Origin: Paractinoplanes brasiliensis
Lineage (GTDB): Bacteria > Actinomycetota > Actinomycetes > Mycobacteriales > Micromonosporaceae
DNA: 64,000 bases
NCBI RefSeq assembly: GCF_004362215.1
Contig: NZ_SNWR01000001.1
Location: 62,001 to 126,000, forward strand
Direction of reading: 5' to 3'
In this document: piece after piece, positions 50,004 through 61,123 of the stretch
How the letters are laid out: the number at the start of each line of letters is the position of its first letter
How positions within the stretch are numbered: the stretch's first letter is position 1
Translations under genes and position numbers: made by a program
The notes under the pieces: model-generated
Seen by the model: only the letters and a program-made list of their open reading frames with translations
Told to the model about the DNA's origin: nothing
Database searches by the model: none

Positions 50004-52351
50004 AGTCACCCGCCGTGTATCCGGTCGAGCCGTGGCAGGTCCGCGAGCCGGCGTTGGACCTCGAGCGCCTGGCTCAGGCCGAGTCGGTGTTCGCGGTGGC
50101 CAACGGGCACATCGGGCTGCGCGCCAACCTGGACGAGGGTGAGCCGCACGTCATCGCCGGCACCTACCTGAACTCGTTCTACGAGCAGCGGCCGCTGCCG
50201 TACCCGGAGGGCGGTTACGGCTACCCGGAGCAGGGCCAGACCCTGGTCAACGTCACCGACGGCAAGCTCGTCCGGCTCATGGTCGACGACGAGCCGTTCC
50301 ATGTGGCGCACGGTCGGCTGATCGCCCACGAACGGGTGCTGGACCTGCGCGACGGCGTGCTGCGGCGCACGGTCGACTGGGAGTCCCCGGCCGGGCGGCG
50401 GGTGCGGATCCGTACGTCCCGGCTGGTTTCCTTCACGCAGCGGGCCGTGGCCGCCGTCGACTACGAGGTGGAGGCGGTCGGCGGCCCGTTGCGCATCACC
50501 GTGCAGTCGGGGCTGGTGGCCAACGAGGAACAGCCGCATGAGTCCTCCGATCCCCGGGTCGCGGCGGCGCTCGACCGGCCGCTCGTCGCGGTCGCGCAGG
50601 ACACCGAGCAGCACGGCGCGGTGTTGCTGCACCGCACCCGGGCCAGCAAGCTGCTGATGGGCGCGGGCACGGACCACGTCGTCGAGGCGCCCGGCGACTA
50701 CGACGAGGAGACCGACGTCCGCGAGGACTGGGCCCGCACCACCGTCGTCACGGTCCTGCGGCCGGGCGAGCGGTTACGCGTCACCAAGTTCCTCGGGTAC
50801 GCGTGGAGTTCGAGCCGCTCCCCGGAGGCGCTGCGCGACCAGGTGGCCGGGGCGCTGACCGGGGCCCGGTACGCCGGCTGGGACGGCCTGGCCGCCGAGC
50901 AGCGCGCCTACCTCGACGACTTCTGGGACGCGGCCGACGTCGAGGTCGAGGGCGACCCGGTGCTGCAGCAGGCCGTACGGTTCGGCCTGTTCCACGTGTT
51001 GCAGGCGGGTGCGCGGGCCGAGCGGCGCGCGATCGGGGCCAAGGGGCTGACCGGCCCGGGGTACGACGGGCACGCGTTCTGGGACACCGAGGGTTTCGTG
51101 CTGCCGCTGCTGACCTACGTCGCGCCGCAGGCCGCGGCCGGTGCGCTTCGCTGGCGGCACAGCATCCTCGACCAGGCCCGCCTGCGAGCCCGTACGCTGG
51201 GACTGGCCGGCGCCGCATTCCCGTGGCGCACCATCCACGGCGAGGAATGCTCGGCGTACTGGCCCGCAGGCACCGCCGCCCTGCACCTCAACGCGGTCAT
51301 CGCCCGCGCCGTCGACCGGTACCGTCAGCTCACCGGTGACGAGTCGCTCGACGAGGAGTGCGGCCTCGAGATCCTGGTCGAGACGGCCCGCCTGTGGGTG
51401 TCGTACGGCCATCACGATGCCGCCGGCGTCTGGCACGTCGACGGGGTCACCGGGCCGGACGAGTACAGCGGGGTGACCGACGACAACCTGTTCACCAACG
51501 TGATGGCGGCCCGCAACCTGCGCGCGGCGGTCGAGGCGTGCGCCCGCCGGCCCGAGGCTGCCGCCCGGCTCGGGGTCCGTCCCGCCGAGACAGACGCGTG
51601 GCAGGCGGCGGCCGACGCGGTGCACATCCCGTACGACGAACGACTCGGCGTGCACGAGCAGTCGACCGGTTTCACCCGGTACGCGCCGTGGCACTTCGCC
51701 GCTGAACACCCGGGCGAGCCGCTGATGCTGCGAGCGCCGTACTTCCAGCTGTACCGGCGGCAGGTGGTCAAGCAGGCCGACCTGGTGCTGGCGATGCACT
51801 GGTGCCCCGAGGAGTTCACCGCCGAGCAGAAGGCCCGCAACGTCGACTACTACGAGCGGATCACCGTACGGGATTCCTCCCTGTCGGCCTGCACTCAAGC
51901 GGTGATGTGCGCGGAGGTGGGCCACCTGGAACTCGCGCACGACTACGCCTGCGAGGCGGCCCTGGTCGACCTGCGCGACCTGCACGCCAACACCGGGTAC
52001 GGGCTGCACCTGGCCTCGCTGGCCGGGGCCTGGTCGGCGATCGTCGAGGGGTTCGGCGGGTTGCGCGAGCAGGGTGGCGAGCTCGCGCTGGCGCCCCGGC
52101 TGCCCGAGGGAATCACCGGGCTGCGGTTCCGGCTCCGCCGCCGGGGTCTGCGGCTGCTGGTGGAGGCGGACCAGCAGACCGTACGGGTGACGTTGCTCGA
52201 CGACGGCGGGGCGCGGCTGCCGCTGCGCCTCTACGACGAGCCGGTCGAGGTGGTGGCCGGCGAGCCCGTGGAACGTACGGTCGTGCCGTTGAAGCCCCTG
52301 CTGCCCGCCCCCACGCAACCGCCCGGCTACGCGCCGCAACGGGTGCGGTAG
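50000..52351 (+). CDS. Glycoside hydrolase family 65 disaccharide phosphorylase/hydrolase
   Basis: Predicted 783 residues from a GTG at 50000. The N-terminal beta-sandwich begins VYPVEPWQVREPALDLERLA and SVFAVANGHIGLRANLDEGE, typical of GH65. The (alpha/alpha)6 barrel has GYDGHAFWDTEGFVLPLLTY and GVTGPDEYSG with the general acid Glu488. STGFTRYAPW and RDSSLSACTQAVMCAEVGH complete the family pattern. Members phosphorolyse or hydrolyse maltose, trehalose, kojibiose or nigerose. The specificity cannot be told here. The enzyme is cytoplasmic, without a signal peptide. The beta-phosphoglucomutase that often accompanies it is not adjacent. Confidence 0.93.
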   Translation: MKSPAVYPVEPWQVREPALDLERLAQAESVFAVANGHIGLRANLDEGEPHVIAGTYLNSFYEQRPLPYPEGGYGYPEQGQTLVNVTDGKLVRLMVDDEPFHVAHGRLIAHERVLDLRDGVLRRTVDWESPAGRRVRIRTSRLVSFTQRAVAAVDYEVEAVGGPLRITVQSGLVANEEQPHESSDPRVAAALDRPLVAVAQDTEQHGAVLLHRTRASKLLMGAGTDHVVEAPGDYDEETDVREDWARTTVVTVLRPGERLRVTKFLGYAWSSSRSPEALRDQVAGALTGARYAGWDGLAAEQRAYLDDFWDAADVEVEGDPVLQQAVRFGLFHVLQAGARAERRAIGAKGLTGPGYDGHAFWDTEGFVLPLLTYVAPQAAAGALRWRHSILDQARLRARTLGLAGAAFPWRTIHGEECSAYWPAGTAALHLNAVIARAVDRYRQLTGDESLDEECGLEILVETARLWVSYGHHDAAGVWHVDGVTGPDEYSGVTDDNLFTNVMAARNLRAAVEACARRPEAAARLGVRPAETDAWQAAADAVHIPYDERLGVHEQSTGFTRYAPWHFAAEHPGEPLMLRAPYFQLYRRQVVKQADLVLAMHWCPEEFTAEQKARNVDYYERITVRDSSLSACTQAVMCAEVGHLELAHDYACEAALVDLRDLHANTGYGLHLASLAGAWSAIVEGFGGLREQGGELALAPRLPEGITGLRFRLRRRGLRLLVEADQQTVRVTLLDDGGARLPLRLYDEPVEVVAGEPVERTVVPLKPLLPAPTQPPGYAPQRVR

Positions 52352-52359
52352 CGTCGGCT

Positions 52360-52647
52360 GACGAAGGACAGGCCCGACGAACGGTGGCCGGCCGACGTCG
52401 CCTCCGCCGCCGGCCGGGAAGCCGGTGACCTGCCGGTCGAGCTGCTCGGTCACTACCCGCGGCTGCCGGCCGACGCCGCCATCACCGGCAGAGCCTCGAG
52501 CAGATCACGGTGCGCTGCGCCGCCTCGCCGACGGCGCCTACGGCGACTGCGAGAAGTGCGCCCGGCCGATCCCCGCCGAACAGCTCGAGGTGCTGCCCCA
52601 CGCCCCAGTTCTGCGTCCCGTGCCCGCAGAATGGCGGCTCATCATGA
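52360..52647 (+). pseudogene. Composite debris: regulator N-terminus joined to a DksA/TraR zinc-finger tail
   Basis: The first part (about 52378-52490) reads ERWPADVASAAGREAGDLPV then ELLGHYPRLPADAAITGR, which resembles the N-terminus of actinobacterial PucR/RsbR-like regulators but has no start and soon ends. In another frame ALRRLADGAYGDCEKCARPI (52526 on) and PAEQLEVLPHA match the C-terminal half of DksA/TraR zinc-finger proteins. A further shift gives QFCVPCPQNGGSS and TGA at 52645-52647, restoring the second CxxC pair. The two origins and two shifts mark this as remains rather than a working gene. Confidence 0.55.
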
Positions 52648-52679
52648 CCATCACCGGCGTAGTCACGCCGTAGCGCCGG

Positions 52680-53093
52680 TCAGGTGCGCAGGGCGCGCAT
52701 CGCGGTGGAGGAGACCGTCGCCAGTGCGGGGCGGGCCGGCAGCAGCAACGTCGTCATGCCCATGTCCTGGTTCATCGCGGCCAGCTGACACTCGTACCGC
52801 AGATCGGCGGGGTTGCGAACGCCACGGACGATGACGCCGGCCCCGTGCTCGTGGCAGAAGACGGCGGTCAGCCCCGCCCATGCCGCCACGCTCACATTGC
52901 CCCACTCCGCCGGGAGCTGACCGCGCAGGGCCGCCAGCCGCTGCTCCAGCGCCGCCGGTTGTTTGTCCCCGTTCACTGCCACCAGCACGGTGACCCGGTC
53001 GAACAAGTGCCGGACCCGGTCCACCACATCGGCGTGCCCGACGGTGAACGGGTCGAACGTTCCCGGATACACCGCGTGCGTCGGGTCGGCCAT
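52680..53093 (-). CDS. coaD: Pantetheine-phosphate adenylyltransferase paralogue, short
   Basis: Predicted 137 residues, against about 160 for typical CoaD. It keeps YPGTFDPFTVGH (nucleotidyltransferase H/TxGH motif), RGVRNPADLRYECQLAAMNQ (substrate loop) and VSSTAMR near the end (the ISSTxxR motif). CoaD transfers AMP to 4'-phosphopantetheine, the penultimate step to coenzyme A. The C-terminus is cut about 20 residues after the usual point, losing the last helix. It may be a second, diverged copy rather than the housekeeping gene. It is divergent from the Ser/Thr kinase 39 bases away. Confidence 0.82.
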   Translation of the reverse strand: MADPTHAVYPGTFDPFTVGHADVVDRVRHLFDRVTVLVAVNGDKQPAALEQRLAALRGQLPAEWGNVSVAAWAGLTAVFCHEHGAGVIVRGVRNPADLRYECQLAAMNQDMGMTTLLLPARPALATVSSTAMRALRT

Positions 53094-53132
53094 CGGCTCA
53101 GGCTAACCTCCGTACGGCTTAAGCTCTGCGGC

Positions 53133-54977
<1,845 letters not shown>

Positions 54978-54978
54978 C

Positions 54979-55190
54979 CCCCGCCCAGCAAACGCCACGG
55001 GCCCAGCACTCCAAGCAGCCGGCACCCGCCCAACAGTTCGCCGTAGGCCCAGCACTGCAAACGCCCGCCACTCGCACAACAGCTCGCCACCGGCCCAGCA
55101 CTCCAAACACCCAGCACCCGCCCAACAGCTCGCCACGGGCCCGGCGCTGGAAGCGGCCGGCGCCCCACGGCAGCTACGCCACAGGCGCGG
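54979..55190. repeat. 46-base tandem repeat array between convergent genes
   Basis: Units beginning GGCCCAGCACTCC recur at 55000, 55046, 55092 and 55138, exactly 46 bases apart, with a partial unit before the first. Each runs on through ...CACCCGCCCAACAGCTCGCC with scattered changes; the fourth is the most diverged. The period is not a multiple of three, so it is not a coding repeat. The array fills the whole gap between the kinase stop (54977) and the response regulator stop (55192). Confidence 0.9.
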
Positions 55191-55191
55191 G

Positions 55192-55860
55192 CTAGTCGCG
55201 CGGAACCCGGACCAGGCCCTGCTGGTAGGCCAAGACCACCAGCTGGGCGCGGTCGCGGGCCCGCGCCTTGGTCATCGCGCGGTGGATGTGCGTACGGACG
55301 GTCAAGGGGCTCACCACCAGCCGCTCGGCGATCTCCTGGTTCGACAGTCCGTGGGCGGCCAGGGCGGTGATCTCCCGTTCCCGGTCGGTCAGCGCGGCCA
55401 GCGGCCCCGCGGGCAGCTTGCCGATGTGGCCGGGGCCGGACAGGAACCGGTCGATCAGCGCGCGGGTTGCCGACGGCGACAGCAACGCCTCCCCGCCGAC
55501 CACGGTCCGGATCGCCGCCAGCAGCCCCTCGGGGGTGACGTCCTTGCCGAGGAAGCCGCCGGCCCCGGCCTCGAGGGCACGGGCCACGTGCTCGTCGGTC
55601 TCGAACGTGGTCAGGATCAGCACCCGCGTGCCGGTCGGGCCGGGCGCCGAGCAGATGCGCCTGGTCGCCTCGACCCCGTCGAGGACCGGCATCCGGATGT
55701 CCATCAGCACCAGGTCGGGCCGGTGCAGCAGGGCCAGCCGGGCCGCTTCCTCGCCGTCCGCGGCCTCGGCCACGACCGTCATGTCGTCGGCGGAGTCGAT
55801 CAGCATGCGGAACGTCGAGCGCAGCAGCGCCTGGTCGTCGGCGAGAAGAATCGTGATCAT
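55192..55860 (-). CDS. NarL/LuxR-type response regulator
   Basis: Predicted 222 residues from the ATG at 55860. The receiver domain has ADD at 7-9, phospho-acceptor Asp54 (LVLMDIRMP) and Lys in GKDVTPEGLL. The C-terminal LuxR helix-turn-helix reads LTDREREITALAAHGLSNQE and IAERLVVSPLTVRTHIHRAM. It is the DNA-binding partner of the histidine kinase whose gene overlaps it by four bases (ATGA). Targets are unknown, although the divergent MMPL and acyltransferase genes are close. Confidence 0.95.
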   Translation of the reverse strand: MITILLADDQALLRSTFRMLIDSADDMTVVAEAADGEEAARLALLHRPDLVLMDIRMPVLDGVEATRRICSAPGPTGTRVLILTTFETDEHVARALEAGAGGFLGKDVTPEGLLAAIRTVVGGEALLSPSATRALIDRFLSGPGHIGKLPAGPLAALTDREREITALAAHGLSNQEIAERLVVSPLTVRTHIHRAMTKARARDRAQLVVLAYQQGLVRVPRD

Positions 55861-57014
55861 GCGAGTGCCGGGTCTTCCTGCCATGGGGCCAGCGGGATGG
55901 TGAGGGCGACCGCGTACCGGCCGGGACCGGCCGGGCCGGACTCCACCGACCCGCCGACCGCGAGCGCGCGTTCGCGCATGCCGATCAGCCCGTACCCGTC
56001 CGTCCCGGCCGGACCTGGGCGTACGGAGGTGTTGACCACCCGGGCCGAGAGGGTGTCCTCGCCGTACGCCAGCGAGATCGTGACCGTCGGGCGGACAGCG
56101 TGTTTGGTGGCGTTGGTCAGGGCCTCCTGAATGATCCGGTACGCGGTGACCTCGACCAGCGGTGGCAGCGGGCGCGGCGTTCCGCCGGTGGTCATCGACA
56201 CCTCGAGCCCGCCCGCCCGGCACGTCTCGATCAGCGCGGGAAGCTGGTCGAGACCGGGCGCCGGCGTGGTTCCGGCCGGGGAGTCGTCGCCGGGCATGCG
56301 CAGCAACCCCACGGTCGCCTTGAGCTCGCGCAGGGCGGCCGAGGTGGAGTCGCGCAACCCGAGGAGCAGCTCGTGTGTCTGCTCGGGGCGACGCGTCAGC
56401 AGGTGAGCCGCGGTGCCGGCCTGCGCGTTGGCCACGGTCAGGTGATGCGCCACGACATCGTGCAGGTCACGCGCGATGCGCAACCGTTCCTCGCTCAGCC
56501 GGCGGCGCAGGTCGTCGTCGCGGCCGCGTTCGGCGTCCTCGGCCCGCGCCTGAACCATGCGCAGGTACGCCCGCTGAGCGCGGGTCATCCGGCCGGCCAG
56601 CACCGCCGGCAACAGCCACAGAGCGACGCCCACGGTGCGCAGCAACAGGGAACCGGCCGTCGGGGTGGTGTCGCTCGCCACGCCGCCCACGATCACGGCG
56701 CTCGCCGCGAACCCGGTCCACCACCCGGCTGTCCGGCCCCCGCCGAGCACGGTCAGCCGGTAGAGGCAACCGATCAGCGGGGCCAGCAGCAACGGGGTGG
56801 GCAGGTAACCGGCCGCGCAGGCAGCCGCCTCGCACCCGGTCGCGACGAGGGTGGCCGTGCGCGGCCACCGCGCGGACAGGAACAGGGCCACGCTCGCGAG
56901 CAGGCTGAGCAGCGTGCCGGGAAGCAGCTCGGCCGGGCGGAAGATGCCCTCGGTGCTCAGGCTCGCACCGAGGGCGGCGAAGAGGAACGCGACGAGCGCG
57001 GCCACCACGTTCAC
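55857..57014 (-). CDS. NarL-type sensor histidine kinase
   Basis: Predicted 385 residues. Five or six N-terminal membrane helices (about 1-145) leave only short outer loops, so it likely senses the membrane itself or a small ligand. The dimerisation domain carries RIARDLHDVVAHHL with phospho-acceptor His185 (HisKA_3 family). The ATPase domain has NATKHA and GYGLIGMRERALAVGG. It is followed, with a four-base overlap, by its response regulator. Similar pairs next to MMPL or ABC exporters often control resistance or envelope genes, which would fit the MMPL gene beside it. Confidence 0.94.
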   Translation of the reverse strand: MNVVAALVAFLFAALGASLSTEGIFRPAELLPGTLLSLLASVALFLSARWPRTATLVATGCEAAACAAGYLPTPLLLAPLIGCLYRLTVLGGGRTAGWWTGFAASAVIVGGVASDTTPTAGSLLLRTVGVALWLLPAVLAGRMTRAQRAYLRMVQARAEDAERGRDDDLRRRLSEERLRIARDLHDVVAHHLTVANAQAGTAAHLLTRRPEQTHELLLGLRDSTSAALRELKATVGLLRMPGDDSPAGTTPAPGLDQLPALIETCRAGGLEVSMTTGGTPRPLPPLVEVTAYRIIQEALTNATKHAVRPTVTISLAYGEDTLSARVVNTSVRPGPAGTDGYGLIGMRERALAVGGSVESGPAGPGRYAVALTIPLAPWQEDPALA

Positions 57015-57047
57015 CGGACCGACGGTACCCGGCTGATCAACGCGCGC

Positions 57048-59237
57048 TCAGGCATGAGCCGGTTCCGGTTCCGGCTCGGGCTGCGCCCCGTTCAGCGCCT
57101 CGCCCTCCACGTCGACCCGGGGCAGCACCCGGCCGAGCCATCGCGGCAGCCACCAGGCCCGCTCGCCGAGCAGCTGCAGGACGGCGGGCACCAGGGTCAG
57201 GCGTACGACGAAAGCGTCGAGGAAAACCGCGACGGCGAGTCCCAGACCCACCATCTTGATCAACGGTTCGCCGGCGGCCGCGAACCCGCCGAACACCGCG
57301 ACCATGATGACCGCGGCGGCGACCACCACCTTCGAGCTCTGCTCGAAACCGGTGACGATCGCGTCGTGGGCCGGCCGGCCGTGCGCATGGGCCTCACGCA
57401 TCCGCGACACCAGGAAGACCTCGTAGTCCATGGCCAGCCCGAACACGATGCCGACCAGCAGGATGGGCATCAGGCTCAGGACCGGTCCGGTCTGCTCGAC
57501 ACCGAGCGGACCGGCCGCCCAGCCCCACTGGAACACCGCGACGATCACGCCCAGCGCGGCGAACAGCGACAGCAGGAAGCCGAGCGCCGCCTTGACCGGG
57601 ACCCAGACCGACCGGAACACCACCAGCAGGAGCAGCACGGCCAGGCCGATCACGATCGCCACGTACGGCACGAGGGCCGACTGTGTCTTGCGGGCCATGT
57701 CGATGTCGAGCGCGGTCGCGCCGGTGATCTCGTACCGGGCGTTCGCCGCCGCCTCCACGTCCGGTCGCGCGGCCCGCAACGCCTCAACCAGATTCTCCGT
57801 ACGCTCGTCGGCCGGGCCGGTCGACGGCACGGCGGTGAGGACGGCCGTGTCCCCGGACGGGTTGAAGGTCGCCTTCGACACCGACACCACGCCGCTGGTG
57901 GTCCGGATCCGGGCGGCCACCGTCGCGACCGCGTCCTGCGGGTTCGCCGCTCCGCGCGCGTCGACCACCACCGTCAGCGGGCCGTTGAAACCCGGACCGA
58001 ACGCGGCCGCGCGCAGGTCGTACGCGCGTCGCTGGGTCTCCGTCACCGGCAACGAGGCGTCCCCGGGCGTGCCGAGCTGCAGCGACAGGGCCGGGACGGC
58101 GATCGCGGCCAGGAGCGCGACCCCGGCCGACGTGATCAGCAGCGGACGGCGCAGCACCAGCCGCATCCAGGGGCGGGCCACCGGACGGCGTACGGCTCGG
58201 CGGTCACCGCCACGGCGGCGCGCTCGCGCCAGGACCTTGTCCGGGGCGAACCCGAGCAGCGCCGGAACCAGGGTCAGCGCCACCAGGACGGCCACCACCA
58301 CGGCGCCGGCCGCGGCCAGGCCCATCTTCGCCAGCGACGGGATGCCGACCACCGACAGCCCCGCAAGCGCGATCACCACTGTCGCCCCGGCGAAGGTCAC
58401 CGCCGAACCGGCCGTTCCCACCGCGCGACCGGCCGCCCACTCGCCGCCTCCGTCCTCCGCTCCGCCCCGTTCCTCCCGGAACCGGGAGACCACGAACATC
58501 GCGTAGTCGATGCCGACCGCCAGCCCCAGCATCAGCGCGAGCATGCCGCTGGTGATCGCCATGCCCAGCGGGCCCGCCACCGCCCACACCCCGAGGAACG
58601 AGACGGCCACCCCGATGACCGCCGTGAGCAGCGGCAGACCGGCCGCCACCATCGAACCGAACGTCATCAGCAGCACGACCGCGGCGATCGCGACCCCGGC
58701 CAGCTCCACGACGCTCATCCTGGTGCCGGTCCTGAGCGCCGAGCCGGACATCTCCGCGGTCAGCCCGGCCGTACGTGCCCGCTCCACCGCACCGGCCAGC
58801 GCGGCGCGCGACTCCTCGGTGACCTCGGAGGAGGGCACCCGGTAGGACACCGACGCGAACCCGGTCGAACCGTCGGCGCTGATGCTCACCCCGGCCGTGG
58901 GCGGGACGACCCGCGACACCTGGGGGCCGCCTTCGATCGGCGCCAGCGCCGCCTCGACGGATCGGGTCTGCTCCGCCGACGTCAGCGCCCGGCCCGGCGG
59001 GGCGACGAACACGATGGTCGCCGACGCCCCGTCCGCCGCCGCGCCGGGGAAGCGCTCGGCGATGAGGTCGAACGCCTGCTGCGACTCGATGCCCGGCATC
59101 GTCGCCCGGGTGTTGACCGGCCCCTCGGACTTGACGGCGAGCAGCACCGTGCCCCCCAGCGCGAGCAGCCACACCGCCACGACGAGCCACCGCCGTCGAT
59201 ACGAAAAGCGGCCGAGACGACTGAGCATGCCTGCCAT
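57048..59237 (-). CDS. MMPL/RND-family membrane exporter
   Basis: Predicted 729 residues from the ATG at 59237 (GGAGTGGAG upstream); upstream reading is not supported. Twelve-helix MMPL layout: helix 1 WLVVAVWLLALGGTVLLAV, a large outer loop (AFDLIAERFPGAAADGASAT), helices 2-6, a second outer loop and helices 7-12. Typical motifs are GLAVGIDYAMFVVSRFREER and GLAMDYEVFLVSRMREAHAH, the two proton-relay Asp-Tyr pairs. Members export lipids, pigments or drugs driven by protons. It is divergent from the acyltransferase gene and follows the two-component pair on the same strand, so one or both may belong to its regulation. Confidence 0.95.
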   Translation of the reverse strand: MAGMLSRLGRFSYRRRWLVVAVWLLALGGTVLLAVKSEGPVNTRATMPGIESQQAFDLIAERFPGAAADGASATIVFVAPPGRALTSAEQTRSVEAALAPIEGGPQVSRVVPPTAGVSISADGSTGFASVSYRVPSSEVTEESRAALAGAVERARTAGLTAEMSGSALRTGTRMSVVELAGVAIAAVVLLMTFGSMVAAGLPLLTAVIGVAVSFLGVWAVAGPLGMAITSGMLALMLGLAVGIDYAMFVVSRFREERGGAEDGGGEWAAGRAVGTAGSAVTFAGATVVIALAGLSVVGIPSLAKMGLAAAGAVVVAVLVALTLVPALLGFAPDKVLARARRRGGDRRAVRRPVARPWMRLVLRRPLLITSAGVALLAAIAVPALSLQLGTPGDASLPVTETQRRAYDLRAAAFGPGFNGPLTVVVDARGAANPQDAVATVAARIRTTSGVVSVSKATFNPSGDTAVLTAVPSTGPADERTENLVEALRAARPDVEAAANARYEITGATALDIDMARKTQSALVPYVAIVIGLAVLLLLVVFRSVWVPVKAALGFLLSLFAALGVIVAVFQWGWAAGPLGVEQTGPVLSLMPILLVGIVFGLAMDYEVFLVSRMREAHAHGRPAHDAIVTGFEQSSKVVVAAAVIMVAVFGGFAAAGEPLIKMVGLGLAVAVFLDAFVVRLTLVPAVLQLLGERAWWLPRWLGRVLPRVDVEGEALNGAQPEPEPEPAHA

Positions 59238-59415
59238 GACGCAACACTCCACTCCACTTGCGGACGTTGCGCTCAGCCTCCCGGCCCGGCCCCCTTGCCG
59301 TCGTCGTGCCGATGCAGGCCCCGCATACGGCAATCGCAGTACTCCGGATGTAGCCGATCACCGTGCGCCGGACATGTACCTGCCGGGTGTACCCCCAGCG
59401 CCCGGGAAGCAGGAC

Positions 59416-60537
59416 ATGATGACGCTGATCGCCGAAGCCGCGGCAGCAGCAAGGCCCGCGACGGCACACCCGCCCCGCTTGCCGGCCCTCGACGGGCTCC
59501 GCCTGATTTGCGCGCTCGCCGTCGCGGGCTACCACTTCGGCGATTCGTGGCGCTTGGACGGCGTACGGCCTCCCGCGCACTTCCTCCCGCACGGCGCGCC
59601 GGTGCTGATCTACGGGTTCCTCGGAGTCGAGGTCTTCTTCCTGATCAGCGGGTTCGTCATCTGCATGAGCGCCTGGGGCCGGACCGTTCGCGGGTTCGTC
59701 GCCTCGCGGATCGCCCGGCTCTATCCCGCCTTCTGGACCGGCGTGCTTCTGACCGCCACGGTGGTCACGGCGGTGCCGCTCACCGCCGGTGTGCCCGTTT
59801 CCGGCGTGCCCGGCCTACGGGAAATTCTGGTGAACCTGACCATGTTGCCCGAGCCGCTGAACACACCCCTGGTCGACACGGTCTACTGGACGTTGTGGAT
59901 CGAGCTGCGCTTTTACCTGGTCATCGCGTGCCTGGTGGCGAGCGGTGGGCTGACCGACAGGCGGCTGCGGCTGCTGGGCACGGGATGGCTGATCGCCGCC
60001 CTCGTGCTGCCCGCTTTCCCCGGCGCGCCGCTGCGCGAGGTGGTGATGCCCGACTTCGCGCCGTACTTCATCGCCGGGATGACGATGTTCCTGCTGCGCC
60101 GTTCACCCGCGGACTGGCGGTCGTGGGCGCTGCTGGGCGGTTGCTGGCTGATCAGTCTGCAACGAATCACCGTACGGGCCCTCGATCTGAAACCCGGGTT
60201 CGAGGTGCCCGTCTGGCCGGCCCTGGCGCTGATCACCGTCGCCTACGCCGCCCTGCTGGCCGTCGCGCTGGGCCTCACCGACCGGCTCGACTGGCGCCGG
60301 CTCACCACCGCGGGCGCCCTGACGTACCCGTTCTATCTGCTGCACCAGCGCATCGGCTACAGCATGATCCGCACCGCGCACACGCACACCGGCCTGCCCG
60401 CGCCGGTGCTGATCGCCGGGGCCGTGGGCGTGCTGCTGGCGGCGGCGTGGCTGGTGCACCGCTGGGTCGAACGTCCGCTCGCGCCGGTGCTGAAACGCCT
60501 GGTTCTCGGCGCGGGTGATCCACGACACAGCAAGTAG
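59416..60537 (+). CDS. Acyltransferase-3 family membrane protein
   Basis: Predicted 373 residues from the ATG at 59416. The catalytic-type motif RLPALDGLRLICALAVAGYH is at the N-terminus with the family His, followed by FLGVEVFFLISGFVICMS and SRIARLYPAFWTGVLL. About ten membrane helices follow, and YPFYLLHQRIGY and VHRWVERPLAPV end the domain. Members O-acylate sugars, peptidoglycan, lipids or antibiotic sugars at the membrane. It shares a 178-base divergent promoter region with the MMPL exporter. The acyl acceptor is unknown. Confidence 0.93.
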   Translation: MMTLIAEAAAAARPATAHPPRLPALDGLRLICALAVAGYHFGDSWRLDGVRPPAHFLPHGAPVLIYGFLGVEVFFLISGFVICMSAWGRTVRGFVASRIARLYPAFWTGVLLTATVVTAVPLTAGVPVSGVPGLREILVNLTMLPEPLNTPLVDTVYWTLWIELRFYLVIACLVASGGLTDRRLRLLGTGWLIAALVLPAFPGAPLREVVMPDFAPYFIAGMTMFLLRRSPADWRSWALLGGCWLISLQRITVRALDLKPGFEVPVWPALALITVAYAALLAVALGLTDRLDWRRLTTAGALTYPFYLLHQRIGYSMIRTAHTHTGLPAPVLIAGAVGVLLAAAWLVHRWVERPLAPVLKRLVLGAGDPRHSK

Positions 60538-60568
60538 CAGGCGCCGCCGTGCCGCACATGGGGGAGGC

Positions 60569-61123
60569 ATGGACCGAAGTACGACCGACGCTTTCCGCGA
60601 GCTGTACCGGGCGACGTACGACGACCTGCTGGTCTTCGTGGAGCGCAGGGTGCACCTTGCGGTCGCCGACGACGTCGTGGCCGAGGTCTTCCTGACCGCG
60701 TGGCGGCGGTTCGCGGACATCCCCGCCGCCCACGACCAGGCCCGCGCGTGGCTGTTCACGGTCGCCCACAACGTGCTGCGCAACCGCTACCGCAGCGACG
60801 ACCGGCAACAGGGGCTCGCGCTGCGCGTCGTCCGGGAACCGGCCACCCACCCCGGCCCCGAGGCCGACGGCGTGGCCGCCCGCGTCGACCTCGTACGGGC
60901 CTGGCAGCGCCTGTCCCGCGACGACCAGCAGGTGATCACCTTGACCGCCTTCGAGGGGCTCACCGGCCGGCAGGCCGCCCAGGTCCTCGGCATCACCCGT
61001 CCCGCCTTCAGCCTGCGGCTGCTGCGCGCCCGCCACCGCTTACGGCAGCACCTGCAGGCCGCGACTCCCGCTCCTCACCGACCCCACCCCACGGCAACAC
61101 CCGAGACCGGAGCCTCGAGATGA
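60569..61123 (+). CDS. ECF RNA polymerase sigma factor
   Basis: Predicted 184 residues from the ATG at 60569 with GGGGGAGG immediately upstream. Region 2 is TDAFRELYRATYDDLLVFVE, DDVVAEVFLTAWRRF and RAWLFTVAHNVLRNRYRSDD. Region 4 is RLSRDDQQVITLTAFEGLTG, RQAAQVLGITRPAFSLRLLR. The Pro/His-rich tail overlaps the next gene by four bases. It is different from the ECF factor at 38.4 kb. The overlapping membrane protein is its likely regulator. Confidence 0.93.
   Translation: MDRSTTDAFRELYRATYDDLLVFVERRVHLAVADDVVAEVFLTAWRRFADIPAAHDQARAWLFTVAHNVLRNRYRSDDRQQGLALRVVREPATHPGPEADGVAARVDLVRAWQRLSRDDQQVITLTAFEGLTGRQAAQVLGITRPAFSLRLLRARHRLRQHLQAATPAPHRPHPTATPETGASR

Noticed and set aside
54979..55190. CRISPR array
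   Set aside because: The 46-base units are contiguous, without unique spacers, and no cas genes are near.
56100..60518. A 1,472-codon plus-strand frame across the kinase, MMPL and acyltransferase genes
   Set aside because: It is antisense to clear histidine kinase and MMPL genes and out of frame with the acyltransferase.
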